Source: Mesorhizobium hawassense
Lineage (GTDB): Bacteria; Pseudomonadota; Alphaproteobacteria; Rhizobiales; Rhizobiaceae
Assembly (NCBI RefSeq): GCF_003289945.1
Contig: NZ_QMBP01000013.1
Span: 1-64,000, forward strand
DNA: 64,000 nt
Direction of reading: 5' to 3'
The notes beneath the pieces are model-generated. The model saw nothing but the letters and a program-made list of their open reading frames with translations, was not told where the DNA came from and did not search any database. Each line of letters starts with the position of its first letter. The stretch's first letter is position 1. The translations under genes were made by a program, and so were the position numbers. Of this stretch, positions 7,753 to 16,686 are shown piece after piece.

Positions 7753-10700
7753 TCACACTTTTCCGAACGCTCCGGGCGTCGGCGTGGTGACGATGACGGC
7801 TTCGCCGGCATCGAGCGTGGTCTGGTCGCAGGCTTTCAAGACGTCGATTGAGCCGTCGTTGCGCCTGACCTTGGTCGAGCCGGCCTCGCCATCGCCGCCA
7901 CCGTCGAGGCCCTGGGGCGGTCGGTTACGGTGGGAGGACAGGATCGCGCATTCCATCTTTTCGAGAAAGCGGATGGTGCGCTTCGTGCCGTCGCCGGCGT
8001 TCCATTTGCCCTTGCCGCCGGAGTTTTCACGGATGTGGAAGTCCTCCAACACCACCGGGAAGCGCAGTTCCAGCACCTCCGGGTCGGTGAGGCGCGAATT
8101 GGTCATGTGGGTGTGGACGCCGGATGTGCCGGCAAAGCCGCGTCCCGAGTTCATCCGGCCGGCCGGCGAGCCGGAGCAGATGGTCTCGTAATACTGGTAT
8201 TTCCTGTTGCCGAAGGTGAGGTTGTTCATCGTGCCTTGCGCGTTGGCGATCGCCCCCATCGCGCCGAACAGCGCATTGGTGACATGCTGCGAGGTCTCGA
8301 CATTGCCGGCAACGACGGCGGCGGGGTAGACGGGCTTCAGCATCGAGCCGTCGGGGATGACGATGTTGATCGGCCTCAGACACCCGGCGTTCATCGGGAT
8401 CATGTCCTCGACCATGACGCGGAAGGCATAGAGCACGGCGGCGCGGGCGACCGGCTCGGGCGCGTTGAAATTGTTCTTCTCGACCTTCGAGGTGCCGGTG
8501 AAGTCGACAGTCGCCTCGCGCTTTTGCCGGTCGACGGTGATCTTCACCTTGATCACCTGGCCGGTGTCGGTGGGATATTCGTAAGCCGCGCTGTCGGGAA
8601 GCCGCTCGATCACGCGACGAACGCTTTCGGCGGCATTGTCCTGGACATGGCCCATATAGGCCTCGACGACATCGAGGCCGAAATGCGCGACCATCTTGCG
8701 CAGCTCCGCCACGCCTTTTTCGTTGGCGGCGATCTGCGCCTTGAGGTCGGCGACGTTCTGGACGGGATTGCGCGCGGGATAGGGGTGGTCGGTGAGCAGG
8801 GTCTCCAGTTCCTTCTCGCGGAAGCGGCCGCGATCGACGATGCGGAAATTGTCGAACAGCACGCCTTCCTCATCGACCGTCGTGGCAAGAGGCGTCATCG
8901 AGCCCGGCGCGGTGCCGCCGACATCGGCGTGATGGCCGCGCGAGGCCGCCCAGAACAGGATCTCTTTGCGCGCATCATCGAAGACGGGTGTCACCACCGT
9001 GATGTCGGGCAGGTGAGTGCCGCCATTGTAAGGCGCGTTGAGCGCGAAGACGTCGCCGGGGTGGATGTCGCCGGAATTCAGGCGGATGATGGTTTCGACG
9101 GAACGGTCCATCGAGCCCAGATGCACCGGCATGTGCGGCGCGTTGGCGACCAGCGCGCCATGGCGGTCGAAGACGGCGCAGGAGAAATCGAGCCGCTCCT
9201 TGATGTTCACCGAATAGGCGGTGTTCTGCAGCGTCACGCCCATCTGCTCGGCGATCGACATGAAGAGGTTGTTGAAGACTTCCAGCATCACCGGATCGGC
9301 CTCGGTGCCGAGCGCGGCGGCACGCGCCTTTCGTTCCGTGCGGCGGATCACGACGTGGTTGAGGTTGGTGATTTCGGCGCGCCAGCCCGGCTCGACGACG
9401 ATGGTCTGGTTCGGCTCGATGATCAGCGCGGGGCCAGCGATGGTGTGGGATGGCCGCAGGTTTTCGCGGCGATAGACACCGGCCTCATGCCAGCGGCCTT
9501 CGGTGTAGAGGCGCCGGTTCTCCAAGGGCCTGGCCTCGGTCCTTGCCGGTCCGGCAGGCGTGTAGGCTTCGGCCTTGTCCTGCCGGGCGGCGTCCATGCC
9601 TTCGACGGCGACGGTCTCGACGACGATCGGCTTGTCGTCATAGACGAACCCGAATTGCGCCTTGTGCGCGGCCTCGAAATCGCTTCTGGCGCGGAAGATC
9701 GAGCCATGCTCGAAATTCACCGGCAGTGCCGTGTCGGTGCCGTCATAGCGGATATGCAGTACAGGCTTGGTTGAAACCACGTCCTCGGCAATGCCCTGCT
9801 CGCCAAGCTCGGCGATCACCTCGCTGCGCAAGGCCAAGATCAGTGCCTCGATAGCCGCACGGGATTCCTCGGCAAGCGGCTGCAGCAAACCCTGCTGGCG
9901 GGAGGCGAAGACCGACGACAGGCCGATGCCGTAAGCGGAGAGCAAGCCGGAGAAGGGGTGGATGAGCACGGCTTCCATGCCGAGCGCATCGGCAACAAGG
10001 CAGGCATGCTGGCCCCCGGCGCCGCCGAAGCAGTTCAAGAGATATTCCGTGACGTCGTAGCCGCGCTGCACCGAGATCTTCTTGATGGCGTTGGCCATGT
10101 TCTCGACGGCGATGGTGACGAAACCCTCGGCGACCGCCTCGGGCGTCCGGCCATCGCCGATTTCGGCGGCAAGTGCCGTGAATTTCCCGCGAACCGTGCC
10201 GACATCGAGCGGCTGGTCCTGGCCGGCGCCGAAAATCGCCGGGAAGAAATCGGGCTGCAATTTGCCGAGCATGACATTGGCGTCGGTGACGGCGAGCGGG
10301 CCGCCGCGCCGGTAGGCGGCAGGGCCAGGATTGGCGCCGGCGGAATCGGGGCCGACGCGGAAGCGGCCGGCCTCGTAATGCAGGATCGAACCGCCGCCGG
10401 CGGCGACCGTGTGGATGCGCATCATCGGGGCGCGGATGCGCACGCCGGCCACCTCGGTGTCGAAGGCACGCTCATATTCGCCGTCGTAATGGGCAACGTC
10501 GGTCGAGGTGCCGCCCATGTCGAAGCCGATGACCTTTTCGAAGTCGGCGAGCCTGGCTGTCTCGACCATGCCGACGACCCCGCCCGCCGGTCCCGAAAGC
10601 AGTGCGTCCTTGCCCTGGAACATGTCGGCGGCGGTGAGTCCGCCCGAGGACATCATGAACATCAGGCGCGGGCCGGCGCCCAGTTCGCTGGCCACCCGTT

Positions 10701-11409
10701 GCACATAGCGCGAGAGGATCGGCGACAGATAGGCGTCGACCACGGTGGTGTCGCCGCGGCCGACCAGCTTGATCAGCGGCGAGACCTCGTGAGAGACCGA
10801 AATCTGGCTGAAACCGATCTTGCGGCAGACTTTTGCCACGGCTTTTTCGTGTTCCGGGTATTTCCAGGCATGCATGAAGACGATGGCAACCGCGTCGATG
10901 CCGTCGGCCTTGGCCTGTTCGATCGCCGGGCGGCAGGCTGCGATGTCGAGCAGGCGCTCGACGCAGCCATCGGCGCGCACGCGCTCGTTGACCTCGATGA
11001 CCCGCTCATAGAGTTGCTCGGGCAGGATGATTTCCTTGGCGAAGATATCCGGCCGCGCCTGGTAGGCGATACGCAGAGCGTCGCGAAAACCCTTGCTGAT
11101 GAGGAGCAGCACACGATCGCCCTTGCGCTCGAGCAGCGCGTTGGTGGCAACGGTGGTGCCCATTTTGACGTCGCCGATCGCGTCGCCGGAAATGGCTGCG
11201 CCGGCGTTCAAGCCCAACAGGTCACGGATGCCCTGGATAGCGGCATCCGCATAGGCCTCGGGATTCTCGGACAGAAGTTTCCGAGGGTGCAGCCGGCCTT
11301 GCGGGTCACGGCCGATGATGTCGGTGAAAGTGCCGCCGCGGTCGATCCAGAAGTCCCATTTCTCTGTCCCCGCTGCTACCGGCATTCTGCTTATCCATTG
11401 TGTTTTCAA
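7753..11409 (-). CDS. 5-oxoprolinase/hydantoinase-like enzyme, fused HyuA-HyuB type
   Basis: A 1218 aa protein matching the full length of eukaryotic-type 5-oxoprolinase. The HyuA-like half has the N-terminal RGGTFTD motif (DFWIDRGGTFTDIIG) and the ATPase-like GFDMGGTSTDVAHYDGEYER. The HyuB-like half starts near residue 670 (ADPVMLEVFNNLFMSIAEQM) and ends SGGKGKWNAGDGTKR. The likely reaction is ATP-dependent hydrolysis of 5-oxo-L-proline to glutamate or of a related cyclic amide; the exact substrate cannot be read from sequence. MPVAAGTEKWD, eight codons in, is an alternative start. Single gene, no partner nearby. Confidence 0.9.
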   Translation of the reverse strand: MKTQWISRMPVAAGTEKWDFWIDRGGTFTDIIGRDPQGRLHPRKLLSENPEAYADAAIQGIRDLLGLNAGAAISGDAIGDVKMGTTVATNALLERKGDRVLLLISKGFRDALRIAYQARPDIFAKEIILPEQLYERVIEVNERVRADGCVERLLDIAACRPAIEQAKADGIDAVAIVFMHAWKYPEHEKAVAKVCRKIGFSQISVSHEVSPLIKLVGRGDTTVVDAYLSPILSRYVQRVASELGAGPRLMFMMSSGGLTAADMFQGKDALLSGPAGGVVGMVETARLADFEKVIGFDMGGTSTDVAHYDGEYERAFDTEVAGVRIRAPMMRIHTVAAGGGSILHYEAGRFRVGPDSAGANPGPAAYRRGGPLAVTDANVMLGKLQPDFFPAIFGAGQDQPLDVGTVRGKFTALAAEIGDGRTPEAVAEGFVTIAVENMANAIKKISVQRGYDVTEYLLNCFGGAGGQHACLVADALGMEAVLIHPFSGLLSAYGIGLSSVFASRQQGLLQPLAEESRAAIEALILALRSEVIAELGEQGIAEDVVSTKPVLHIRYDGTDTALPVNFEHGSIFRARSDFEAAHKAQFGFVYDDKPIVVETVAVEGMDAARQDKAEAYTPAGPARTEARPLENRRLYTEGRWHEAGVYRRENLRPSHTIAGPALIIEPNQTIVVEPGWRAEITNLNHVVIRRTERKARAAALGTEADPVMLEVFNNLFMSIAEQMGVTLQNTAYSVNIKERLDFSCAVFDRHGALVANAPHMPVHLGSMDRSVETIIRLNSGDIHPGDVFALNAPYNGGTHLPDITVVTPVFDDARKEILFWAASRGHHADVGGTAPGSMTPLATTVDEEGVLFDNFRIVDRGRFREKELETLLTDHPYPARNPVQNVADLKAQIAANEKGVAELRKMVAHFGLDVVEAYMGHVQDNAAESVRRVIERLPDSAAYEYPTDTGQVIKVKITVDRQKREATVDFTGTSKVEKNNFNAPEPVARAAVLYAFRVMVEDMIPMNAGCLRPINIVIPDGSMLKPVYPAAVVAGNVETSQHVTNALFGAMGAIANAQGTMNNLTFGNRKYQYYETICSGSPAGRMNSGRGFAGTSGVHTHMTNSRLTDPEVLELRFPVVLEDFHIRENSGGKGKWNAGDGTKRTIRFLEKMECAILSSHRNRPPQGLDGGGDGEAGSTKVRRNDGSIDVLKACDQTTLDAGEAVIVTTPTPGAFGKV

Positions 11410-11521
11410 GCGTATGTTCTGTTAGTTCGGGATATCGGCGCCAGCAATCGCAAGTTGGTGTTACACATCGAAATGCATCGTTACGAAACCGGCCGGCCTA
11501 TTGGTGCATTTCCTATGCGAC

Positions 11522-11541
11522 CGCTCACCGAAACGTGAGCG
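11522..11541 (+). other. Short hairpin in the leader of the small lipoprotein gene
   Basis: CGCTCAC-CGAAAC-GTGAGCG, a 7-bp stem lying 21 bases before the ATG and just upstream of the AAGGAGAG ribosome binding site. It may influence mRNA stability or mark the 5' end; no known riboswitch was recognised. Confidence 0.45.
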
Positions 11542-11562
11542 TGTGTTGAAGGAGAGATTACC

Positions 11563-11769
11563 ATGAAGAAGCTCATTCTGGCGTCTTTGTCGGCGCTCGC
11601 CCTGTTGGGGATCGCGGCTTGTAGCGACAGTGGTACCGACAAGACTACCACCCAAAGCACCAACCCTCCGGCCAACGAGCAGCCGATGAAGCCGGCTTCG
11701 CCCGACGCTTCGAAGCCCGCTGAACCGGCTCCGGCAACAAATCCGGCTCCTGCCGCGCCTGCGCAGTGA
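11563..11769 (+). CDS. Small proline/alanine-rich lipoprotein, 68 aa
   Basis: MKKLILASLSALALLGIAAC is a classic lipoprotein signal with lipobox GIAAC at Cys20. The rest is low complexity, rich in Pro, Ala, Thr and Lys, with no fold recognised. A strong AAGGAGAG lies 6 bases before the start, and a perfect terminator lies 21 bases after the stop, so this is a self-contained single-gene transcript. It could be an outer-membrane or wall-associated small protein; function unknown. Confidence 0.8.
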   Translation: MKKLILASLSALALLGIAACSDSGTDKTTTQSTNPPANEQPMKPASPDASKPAEPAPATNPAPAAPAQ

Positions 11770-11790
11770 TAGCCGATCAAAGATCCAAAG

Positions 11791-11819
11791 GAAGGCCGGC
11801 ATTGCCGGCCTTCTTTTTT
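11791..11819 (+). terminator. Rho-independent terminator
   Basis: GAAGGCCGGC-ATT-GCCGGCCTTC, a perfect 10-bp stem with a 3-base loop followed by TTTTTT. It ends the small lipoprotein transcript. Confidence 0.95.
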
Positions 11820-11899
11820 GCGCCTGACCGAATAATGGCTGTCACCTGCGGCATCGTCCCGGCTTGATAGAACCGCCCGGTTCGCTCTATGAAGCCGGC

Positions 11900-12619
11900 A
11901 TGTCGATTTGGGACCGCCTTGGCGACTTCATCGCTCGTGTTTCGTCATCGGCGTCCTCGGGCGTCGCGGATGTCGTCGAAGCCGTGCGTACCGTGTTTTC
12001 CGGCGACCCGGATTTGCGCCGGCGCGTCGCCTTTTCGGTGGCGATGATCGCGCTCTCGGCCAAGATGGCCAAGGCCGACGGCATCGTCACGCAGGACGAA
12101 GTGCGCGCCTTCCAGGAAATCTTCGAAGTGCCGCCAAGCGAAACACGCAACGTGGCGCGCCTCTACGACATTGCCCAACAGGATGTTGCCGGGTTTGAGA
12201 TCTACGCCCAGCGCATGGCGCAACTGTGCGGTTCCGGCCATGCGAACTGCATGATGCTGGAAGACATCCTCGACGGCCTGTTCCACATTGCCAAGGCGGA
12301 CGGCCTCATTCATGAGCGGGAAGGGCAGTTCCTGCATCGGATCGCCGAGATTTTCCGCATCGACGAGGCGCATTACGAGGCGATCCTGTCGCGGCACGTC
12401 AATCTGGGTGCCGCCGATCCTTATGTCGTCCTGGGCATCGAGCGCGGCAAGCCGTTCGAGGAAATCAGGAAACGCTATCGCAAGCTGATCTCGGACAATC
12501 ATCCCGATAGGCTGATCGCGCGCGGCCTGCCGCAGGAATTCATCAAGATCGCCACGACCAGGGTGGCGGCGATCAACGCCGCCTATGAGATGATCGAGCG
12601 GGGCCTCAGGCACGCATGA
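11900..12619 (+). CDS. DjlA-like TerB/DnaJ-domain protein
   Basis: 239 aa from MSIWDRLGDF. The N-terminal two thirds is a TerB-like helical domain (AKMAKADGIVTQDEV, repeated as FHIAKADGLIHERE). The C-terminus is a J domain (YVVLGIERGKPFEEIRKRYR) with an intact HPD in DNHPDRL, so it should stimulate an Hsp70 partner. Its stop overlaps the next start (ATGA), so it is coupled to the amidase gene. The frame is open to a TTG at 11864, but the ATG at 11900 fits the domain start. Confidence 0.85.
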   Translation: MSIWDRLGDFIARVSSSASSGVADVVEAVRTVFSGDPDLRRRVAFSVAMIALSAKMAKADGIVTQDEVRAFQEIFEVPPSETRNVARLYDIAQQDVAGFEIYAQRMAQLCGSGHANCMMLEDILDGLFHIAKADGLIHEREGQFLHRIAEIFRIDEAHYEAILSRHVNLGAADPYVVLGIERGKPFEEIRKRYRKLISDNHPDRLIARGLPQEFIKIATTRVAAINAAYEMIERGLRHA

Positions 12620-13383
12620 GCGGCTTCCTGCCCGACCAGCCAGGTGCCGAGGTCCGGGTGTCGCCGAATTTCGGTCCGCGCCGCGAGACGCTCCGGCCCG
12701 ACATGATCGTCCTGCATTATACCGGCATGGCGACGGGCGAGAGCGCCGAGGCGTGGCTGTGCGATCCGGCAAGTGAAGTGTCCTCGCATTATCTCGTTCA
12801 TGAGGACGGCCGCATTATCCAGATGGTGCGCGAGAGCGATCGCGCCTGGCATGCCGGCAAGAGTTCCTGGTTCGGGCGAACCGACATCAACTCCTGCTCG
12901 GTCGGCATCGAGATCGTCAACCCCGGGCATTCGCTGGGCTACCAGGCCTTCCCGAGGCGGCAGATCGGCGCAGTGATCGATCTATGCGCGGGTATCGTGG
13001 GCCGCTATTCCATTCCTGCTGCAAGGGTGCTCGCGCATTCGGACGTGGCGCCGGGCCGGAAGGTCGACCCGGGCGAAAAATTCCCCTGGAGGACGCTGTT
13101 CGTCGCCGGTGTCGGTCACCTGGTGCCGGCGGCGCCGATAAGACCGGGCGCTACGCTGAAGGCCGGCGACACCGGCCCCGATGTCGAAGCGCTGCAGTCG
13201 ATGCTGGCGCTCTATGGCTATGGGGTCGAGATCTCGGGCAATTACGACCGGCAGACGGAAATCGTTGTGGCGGCGTTCCAGCGGCATTTCCGGCGGCGCC
13301 TGGTCGATGGCGTGGCGGACAATTCGACGATCCGCACGCTGCAGAGGCTGCTGGCTTCCGCACAGGCGCTTCCGGAAAAATAG
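12616..13383 (+). CDS. N-acetylmuramoyl-L-alanine amidase (Amidase_2) with peptidoglycan-binding domain
   Basis: 255 aa enzyme cleaving the bond between MurNAc and the stem peptide. The Amidase_2 domain shows the zinc ligands of the AmpD/AmiD fold in IVLHYTGM and LAHSDVAPGRKVDPG. A PG_binding_1 domain follows (ALQSMLALYGYGVEISGNYD). There is no obvious signal peptide, so a cytoplasmic AmpD-like recycling role is possible, though the C-terminal binding domain suggests AmiD-like activity on wall material. Translationally coupled to the DjlA-like gene. Confidence 0.9.
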   Translation: MSGFLPDQPGAEVRVSPNFGPRRETLRPDMIVLHYTGMATGESAEAWLCDPASEVSSHYLVHEDGRIIQMVRESDRAWHAGKSSWFGRTDINSCSVGIEIVNPGHSLGYQAFPRRQIGAVIDLCAGIVGRYSIPAARVLAHSDVAPGRKVDPGEKFPWRTLFVAGVGHLVPAAPIRPGATLKAGDTGPDVEALQSMLALYGYGVEISGNYDRQTEIVVAAFQRHFRRRLVDGVADNSTIRTLQRLLASAQALPEK

Positions 13384-13568
13384 CCGCGACAAGTTCCTTA
13401 AATTACAATCTGTCACCTAAAGTGAATTGCGCCGCCTTCATTGCCGCCAATTCCACCGCCAAATGCCTCTCCCGCAAGTCGTCGGGCCTCTATCCTCCCG
13501 GATGATCCGATATTGAATTGGCGCAGCTGCGTGAAGTTCTTCGCGCGGTTCTAACAGAACAGGAATAC

Positions 13569-14270
13569 ATGCAAAGATTGACCGTTGTAGCGGCAGCTGT
13601 TGCTGCCGGAGTGATGAGTTTTGCCTTCAATCAAGCCAACGGTGCTCCGCTGAGCCCCAGGGCGGACAACGGCCTCGCAGCCGCTCCCGTGACGACAAAG
13701 GCGAGCGCCAAAACTCCAAAAACCGCGAGAGCCGCCCCGGCAAGAGTGCAGAAGGCCGCCGCAACCCGGGTGACAAAATCGACGGCCAAACGCGCCAAGC
13801 GCGGCAGAAAGGCCATCGATCTCACCACGACCGCCTCGATCAACCCCGGCAAGACCGCCGCGGCGACGCCCGCTGCCGCCGGCGACGGACAATATTCGGC
13901 GATCATTGCCCGCTATGCCGCGAGCTATGGCGTGCCGGTGTCGCTGGCCACGGCCGTCATCAAGATCGAAAGCAACTTCCGGCCGAACATGGTCGGTGGC
14001 GCAGGCGAGATCGGCCTGATGCAGATCAAGCCGGCGACGGCGCGCATGATGGGTTACACCGGCTCGGCCAAGGGACTGTACGATCCCGACACCAACATCA
14101 AATACGGCATGAAGTACCTTGCCATGGCGCGAGATCTCGGCGGCGGCAGCACCTGCGGCACGATCCTCAAATACAATGCGGGTCATGGCGCGACGCGGAT
14201 GAACCCGATTTCGGCCGCCTATTGCAGCAAGGTAAAGGTGCAGATGGTGGCGCTGGGCTCGCCGGCCTGA
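13569..14270 (+). CDS. Soluble lytic transglycosylase-like protein (SLT fold)
   Basis: 233 aa. A signal sequence (MQRLTVVAAAVAAGVMSFAF) and a basic Ala/Lys/Thr-rich linker (about 30-100) precede an SLT domain with the catalytic Glu in AVIKIESNFRPN, then GEIGLMQIKPATARMMGY and LKYNAGHG. AGGA 5 bases upstream supports the start at 13569 rather than the longer frame from 13518. It is the last of the peptidoglycan hydrolase genes upstream of the dcw cluster. Confidence 0.9.
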   Translation: MQRLTVVAAAVAAGVMSFAFNQANGAPLSPRADNGLAAAPVTTKASAKTPKTARAAPARVQKAAATRVTKSTAKRAKRGRKAIDLTTTASINPGKTAAATPAAAGDGQYSAIIARYAASYGVPVSLATAVIKIESNFRPNMVGGAGEIGLMQIKPATARMMGYTGSAKGLYDPDTNIKYGMKYLAMARDLGGGSTCGTILKYNAGHGATRMNPISAAYCSKVKVQMVALGSPA

Positions 14271-14391
14271 GGCTTATCCACTGAGGCGGATTTGGGCCGC
14301 GTGTGTTCATTATCCACTCGTTGTCCCAAAGCCGCCGAGCGCCCTCCGGCCCGGCCTGAGAGCGTTGAATAGGACAAGTCAGCTTTTTCGT

Positions 14392-14420
14392 TTGCGTTTT
14401 CAGGCGGGAATCCCTTTATA
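14392..14420 (+). promoter_or_regulatory. Candidate sigma-70 promoter of rnpB
   Basis: TTGCGT (14392-14397), a 17-base spacer and TTTATA (14415-14420). A start about 7 bases downstream matches the expected 5' end of RNase P RNA at 14424-14428. Confidence 0.6.
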
Positions 14421-14423
14421 CGC

Positions 14424-14827
14424 GGCTGCCAGCTGGCCGGGCGGCCGCACCCGCGAGAGCCGAAAGGCTGCGGGTGAGGAAAGTCCGGGCTCCATGGAGA
14501 CACGGTGCCGGCTAACCGCCGGCGGGGGCAACCCCAGGGAAAGTGCCACAGAAAGCAAACCGCCACGGCATCCGCCGCGGTAAGGGTGAAAGGGTGGGGT
14601 AAGAGCCCACCGCGCGACTGGCAACAGAAGCGGCAAGGTAAACCCCACCGGGAGCAAAACCGAATAGGGGCGGTACGAGGGGAAACCTTCGAGGGCTGTT
14701 TCCGGCCCACCGCCCGGGTAGGTTGCGTGAGGCGCATGGCAACATGCGTCCAAGATGAATGGCCGCCACGTTCTCGCCGCGAGGCGAGGGCCATACAGAA
14801 CCCGGCTTACAGGCCAGCTGGCATTTT
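14424..14827 (+). ncRNA. rnpB: RNase P RNA, bacterial class A
   Basis: Catalytic RNA for tRNA 5' maturation, about 400 nt. Conserved core blocks are present: GAGGAAAGTCCGGGCTCC near 14474, CAGGGAAAGTGCCACAGAAA near 14534, AAGGGTGAAAGGGT, and near the 3' end ACAGAACCCGGCTTACAGGC. Helix P1 pairs GCCAGCTGGCC (14428-14438) with GGCCAGCTGGC (14812-14822) and is followed by a short T run that may end transcription. Boundaries are within a few bases. Confidence 0.96.
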
Positions 14828-14852
14828 TCCAAAGTTTCGATAGCTCCCCGAA

Positions 14853-14887
14853 ATCAAAATGTTACGCCGGAAGGCGTGACTTTTGAT
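14853..14887 (+). other. Hairpin between rnpB and parDE
   Basis: ATCAAAA and TTTTGAT enclose a second stem TTACGCC/GGCGTGA with a GGAA loop and one bulged T. Its GGAA loop and T-rich 3' side suggest a second terminator after rnpB or a small repeat. No second copy was seen in the window. Confidence 0.6.
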
Positions 14888-14982
14888 TCAGCGTTTGGGT
14901 GCAATCCTCTACTACCGCAGCCACCTGTTCCTTGAAGGCGGTGCGATTAAATCGTACCATGACTGAAACACAGGAGCGCATC

Positions 14983-15267
14983 ATGGGTCACGTCGACAAA
15001 CGCAGCATCACGCTTTCCCCGGAATTGGCGGCCGCTGTGGACGACGTTGTCGCGGCCGGCGAATACGCCTCGGCCAGCGAGGTGATCCGCGATGCGCTCA
15101 GGCTATGGAAGGAGCGACGCGACCTGCTCGGCTATACTGTCGAGGAATTGCGCAAGCTAGTGCAGGAAGGGATCGACAGCGGGCCGGCGCTGGATGGGCC
15201 GTCGGTCATCGAACGAGCGCGCGCCAAATATCACAAGATGGCTGAAGCGAAAGGCTTCGAAGAGTGA
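14983..15267 (+). CDS. parD: ParD-type antitoxin (ribbon-helix-helix)
   Basis: 94 aa. The N-terminal RHH region (VDKRSITLSPELAAAVDDVV, then SASEVIRDALRLWKERRD) should bind DNA and repress the operon. The acidic, flexible C-terminus should wrap the toxin. AGGAG 6 bases upstream supports this ATG; an ATG at 14959 is in frame. The stop overlaps the toxin's GTG start. Confidence 0.9.
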   Translation: MGHVDKRSITLSPELAAAVDDVVAAGEYASASEVIRDALRLWKERRDLLGYTVEELRKLVQEGIDSGPALDGPSVIERARAKYHKMAEAKGFEE

Positions 15268-15545
15268 GATATCGGCTGCTTCCTCAAGCGGCGGTCGATC
15301 TCGAAGACATCGGCGACTACATCGCCAGCCATAGTCCCAATGCCGCGGTCCGTTTCGTGGATGCAATGGAGAGGAGGTGGAGCTTGCTCGCCCTGCATCC
15401 TTTTTCAGGTGCTCCGCGCGACGATATTGCGCCTGGTATCCGCCATCTGGTCGTTGGTGAATATCTTACCTTGTACCGGGGTCAGTCACGATGCGATCGA
15501 AATCGTCCGCATATTGCATGGCCGGCGCAAGATCGAAGCGGATGA
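15264..15545 (+). pseudogene. parE: ParE-type toxin with a frameshift near the C-terminus
   Basis: RelE/ParE-family toxin, expected to poison DNA gyrase. It starts GTG overlapping the antitoxin stop. The first 70 residues are normal (LPQAAVDLEDIGDYIASHSP, then HLVVGEYLTLYR). At the GGGG run 15478-15481 the frame is lost and the tail becomes GQSRCDRNRP. The expected ParE tail (VSHDAIEIVRILHGRRKI) is found intact in the +1 frame, ending at 15558. One extra G explains this. The resulting toxin is probably inactive unless it is a sequencing error. Confidence 0.85.
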
Positions 15546-15567
15546 CATGAATTCGTGACAGGTCTGC

Positions 15568-16686
15568 TCAGCCAGCAATCTCGTCCAGCGACGCCTCGAT
15601 CGCCTGCCACAACTCTTCGACCGGCTCGCAGCCGATCGCCAGGCGAACGAAGCCCGGCGGCACGGCATCGCCGCGTTTCGAGCGCCGCTCGGCTGACGTA
15701 TGCACGCCGCCGAAGGAAGTCGCCGATTCAATAAGCGGGCAATTGTCGATGAACGCCTCGGCCTGTTGCTCGGAGGCGAGTTCGAACGAAATCAGGAAAC
15801 CGAAGCGCTCCATCTGGGCACGCGCCAGATTGTGCGATGCATCGCCCTCGAGGCCGGGAAAGCGCAGGCCACTGACGGCGCGATGATCCTTCAGCCGCCG
15901 GGCGATCGTTTCAGCCGACGAGCACATGCGGTCGAAGCGCACTTCCAGCGTTTCGAGGCCGCGATGCACGAGCCAAGCCTCGAACGGTCCGGGGATGCCG
16001 CCGGCCGTCTCGCGCCAATCCTTCACCCTGGCGACGATATCGGGATTGCGGCTGGCGACATGGCCGAAGAGCACGTCCGAATGGCCGTTCATCGCCTTGG
16101 TATCAGCCGAGACCACGATGTCGGCGCCAAGATCGAGCGGGCGCTGGCCGAAAGGCGTCATCGTCGTGTTGTCGACGATCAAGATCCCGCCTTGCGCATG
16201 GACGGCCTTGGCGACGGCGGTGATGTCGCAGATGTCCAGGCGGGGGTTCGACGGACTTTCGACAAAGACCGCCCGATAGCCGGCGAAGCCGCCATCGAGC
16301 ATGCTTGTGGTCGGCCGTACGTCATAAGCGACGCCGAGCGGTTTCAAGAAACGCTCGGCCAGGGCCCGCGTCGTGTGATAACCGTCCGACGGCAAGAGGA
16401 TGCGGTCGCCCGATTTGAGCAGCGCGAAAAAAGCCGCTGAAATCGCGGCCATTCCTGAAGGAAAAACAACGCATTGCGCAGCCTCCAGATGGCCTAGCGC
16501 ATGTTCGACCGCATGCCAGGTCGGGTTGCTGAAGCGGCCATACTGATCGAAGCCGGTCGCGTCGCCCGGCGCGTGGAAGATCGAGGCCATGGTCAGCGGC
16601 AAGGGGATAGGGTCGCCCTTGGCGAAATCGGCGCTGCGCAGGTGGGCAAGTGTCGCGGCGCGTGACTTCGCATTGTCTGGCATCAA
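15568..16686 (-). CDS. PLP-dependent transsulfuration enzyme (cystathionine lyase/synthase family)
   Basis: 372 aa member of the Cys/Met metabolism PLP family. Visible: the substrate/PLP region YGRFSNPTWHAVEHALGHLE, the phosphate-binding FPSGMAAISA, the Asp of LIVDNTTMTPFG and the Schiff-base Lys in VSADTKAMNGHSDVLFG. Probably a cystathionine beta- or gamma-lyase; gamma-synthase activity cannot be excluded by eye. Monocistronic on the minus strand, divergent from mraZ. Confidence 0.88.
   Translation of the reverse strand: MMPDNAKSRAATLAHLRSADFAKGDPIPLPLTMASIFHAPGDATGFDQYGRFSNPTWHAVEHALGHLEAAQCVVFPSGMAAISAAFFALLKSGDRILLPSDGYHTTRALAERFLKPLGVAYDVRPTTSMLDGGFAGYRAVFVESPSNPRLDICDITAVAKAVHAQGGILIVDNTTMTPFGQRPLDLGADIVVSADTKAMNGHSDVLFGHVASRNPDIVARVKDWRETAGGIPGPFEAWLVHRGLETLEVRFDRMCSSAETIARRLKDHRAVSGLRFPGLEGDASHNLARAQMERFGFLISFELASEQQAEAFIDNCPLIESATSFGGVHTSAERRSKRGDAVPPGFVRLAIGCEPVEELWQAIEASLDEIAG

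Noticed and set aside
7930..11538. Long plus-strand frames (614 and 526 residues) opposite the oxoprolinase gene
   Set aside because: Shadow frames; the minus-strand protein has clear family motifs over its full length.
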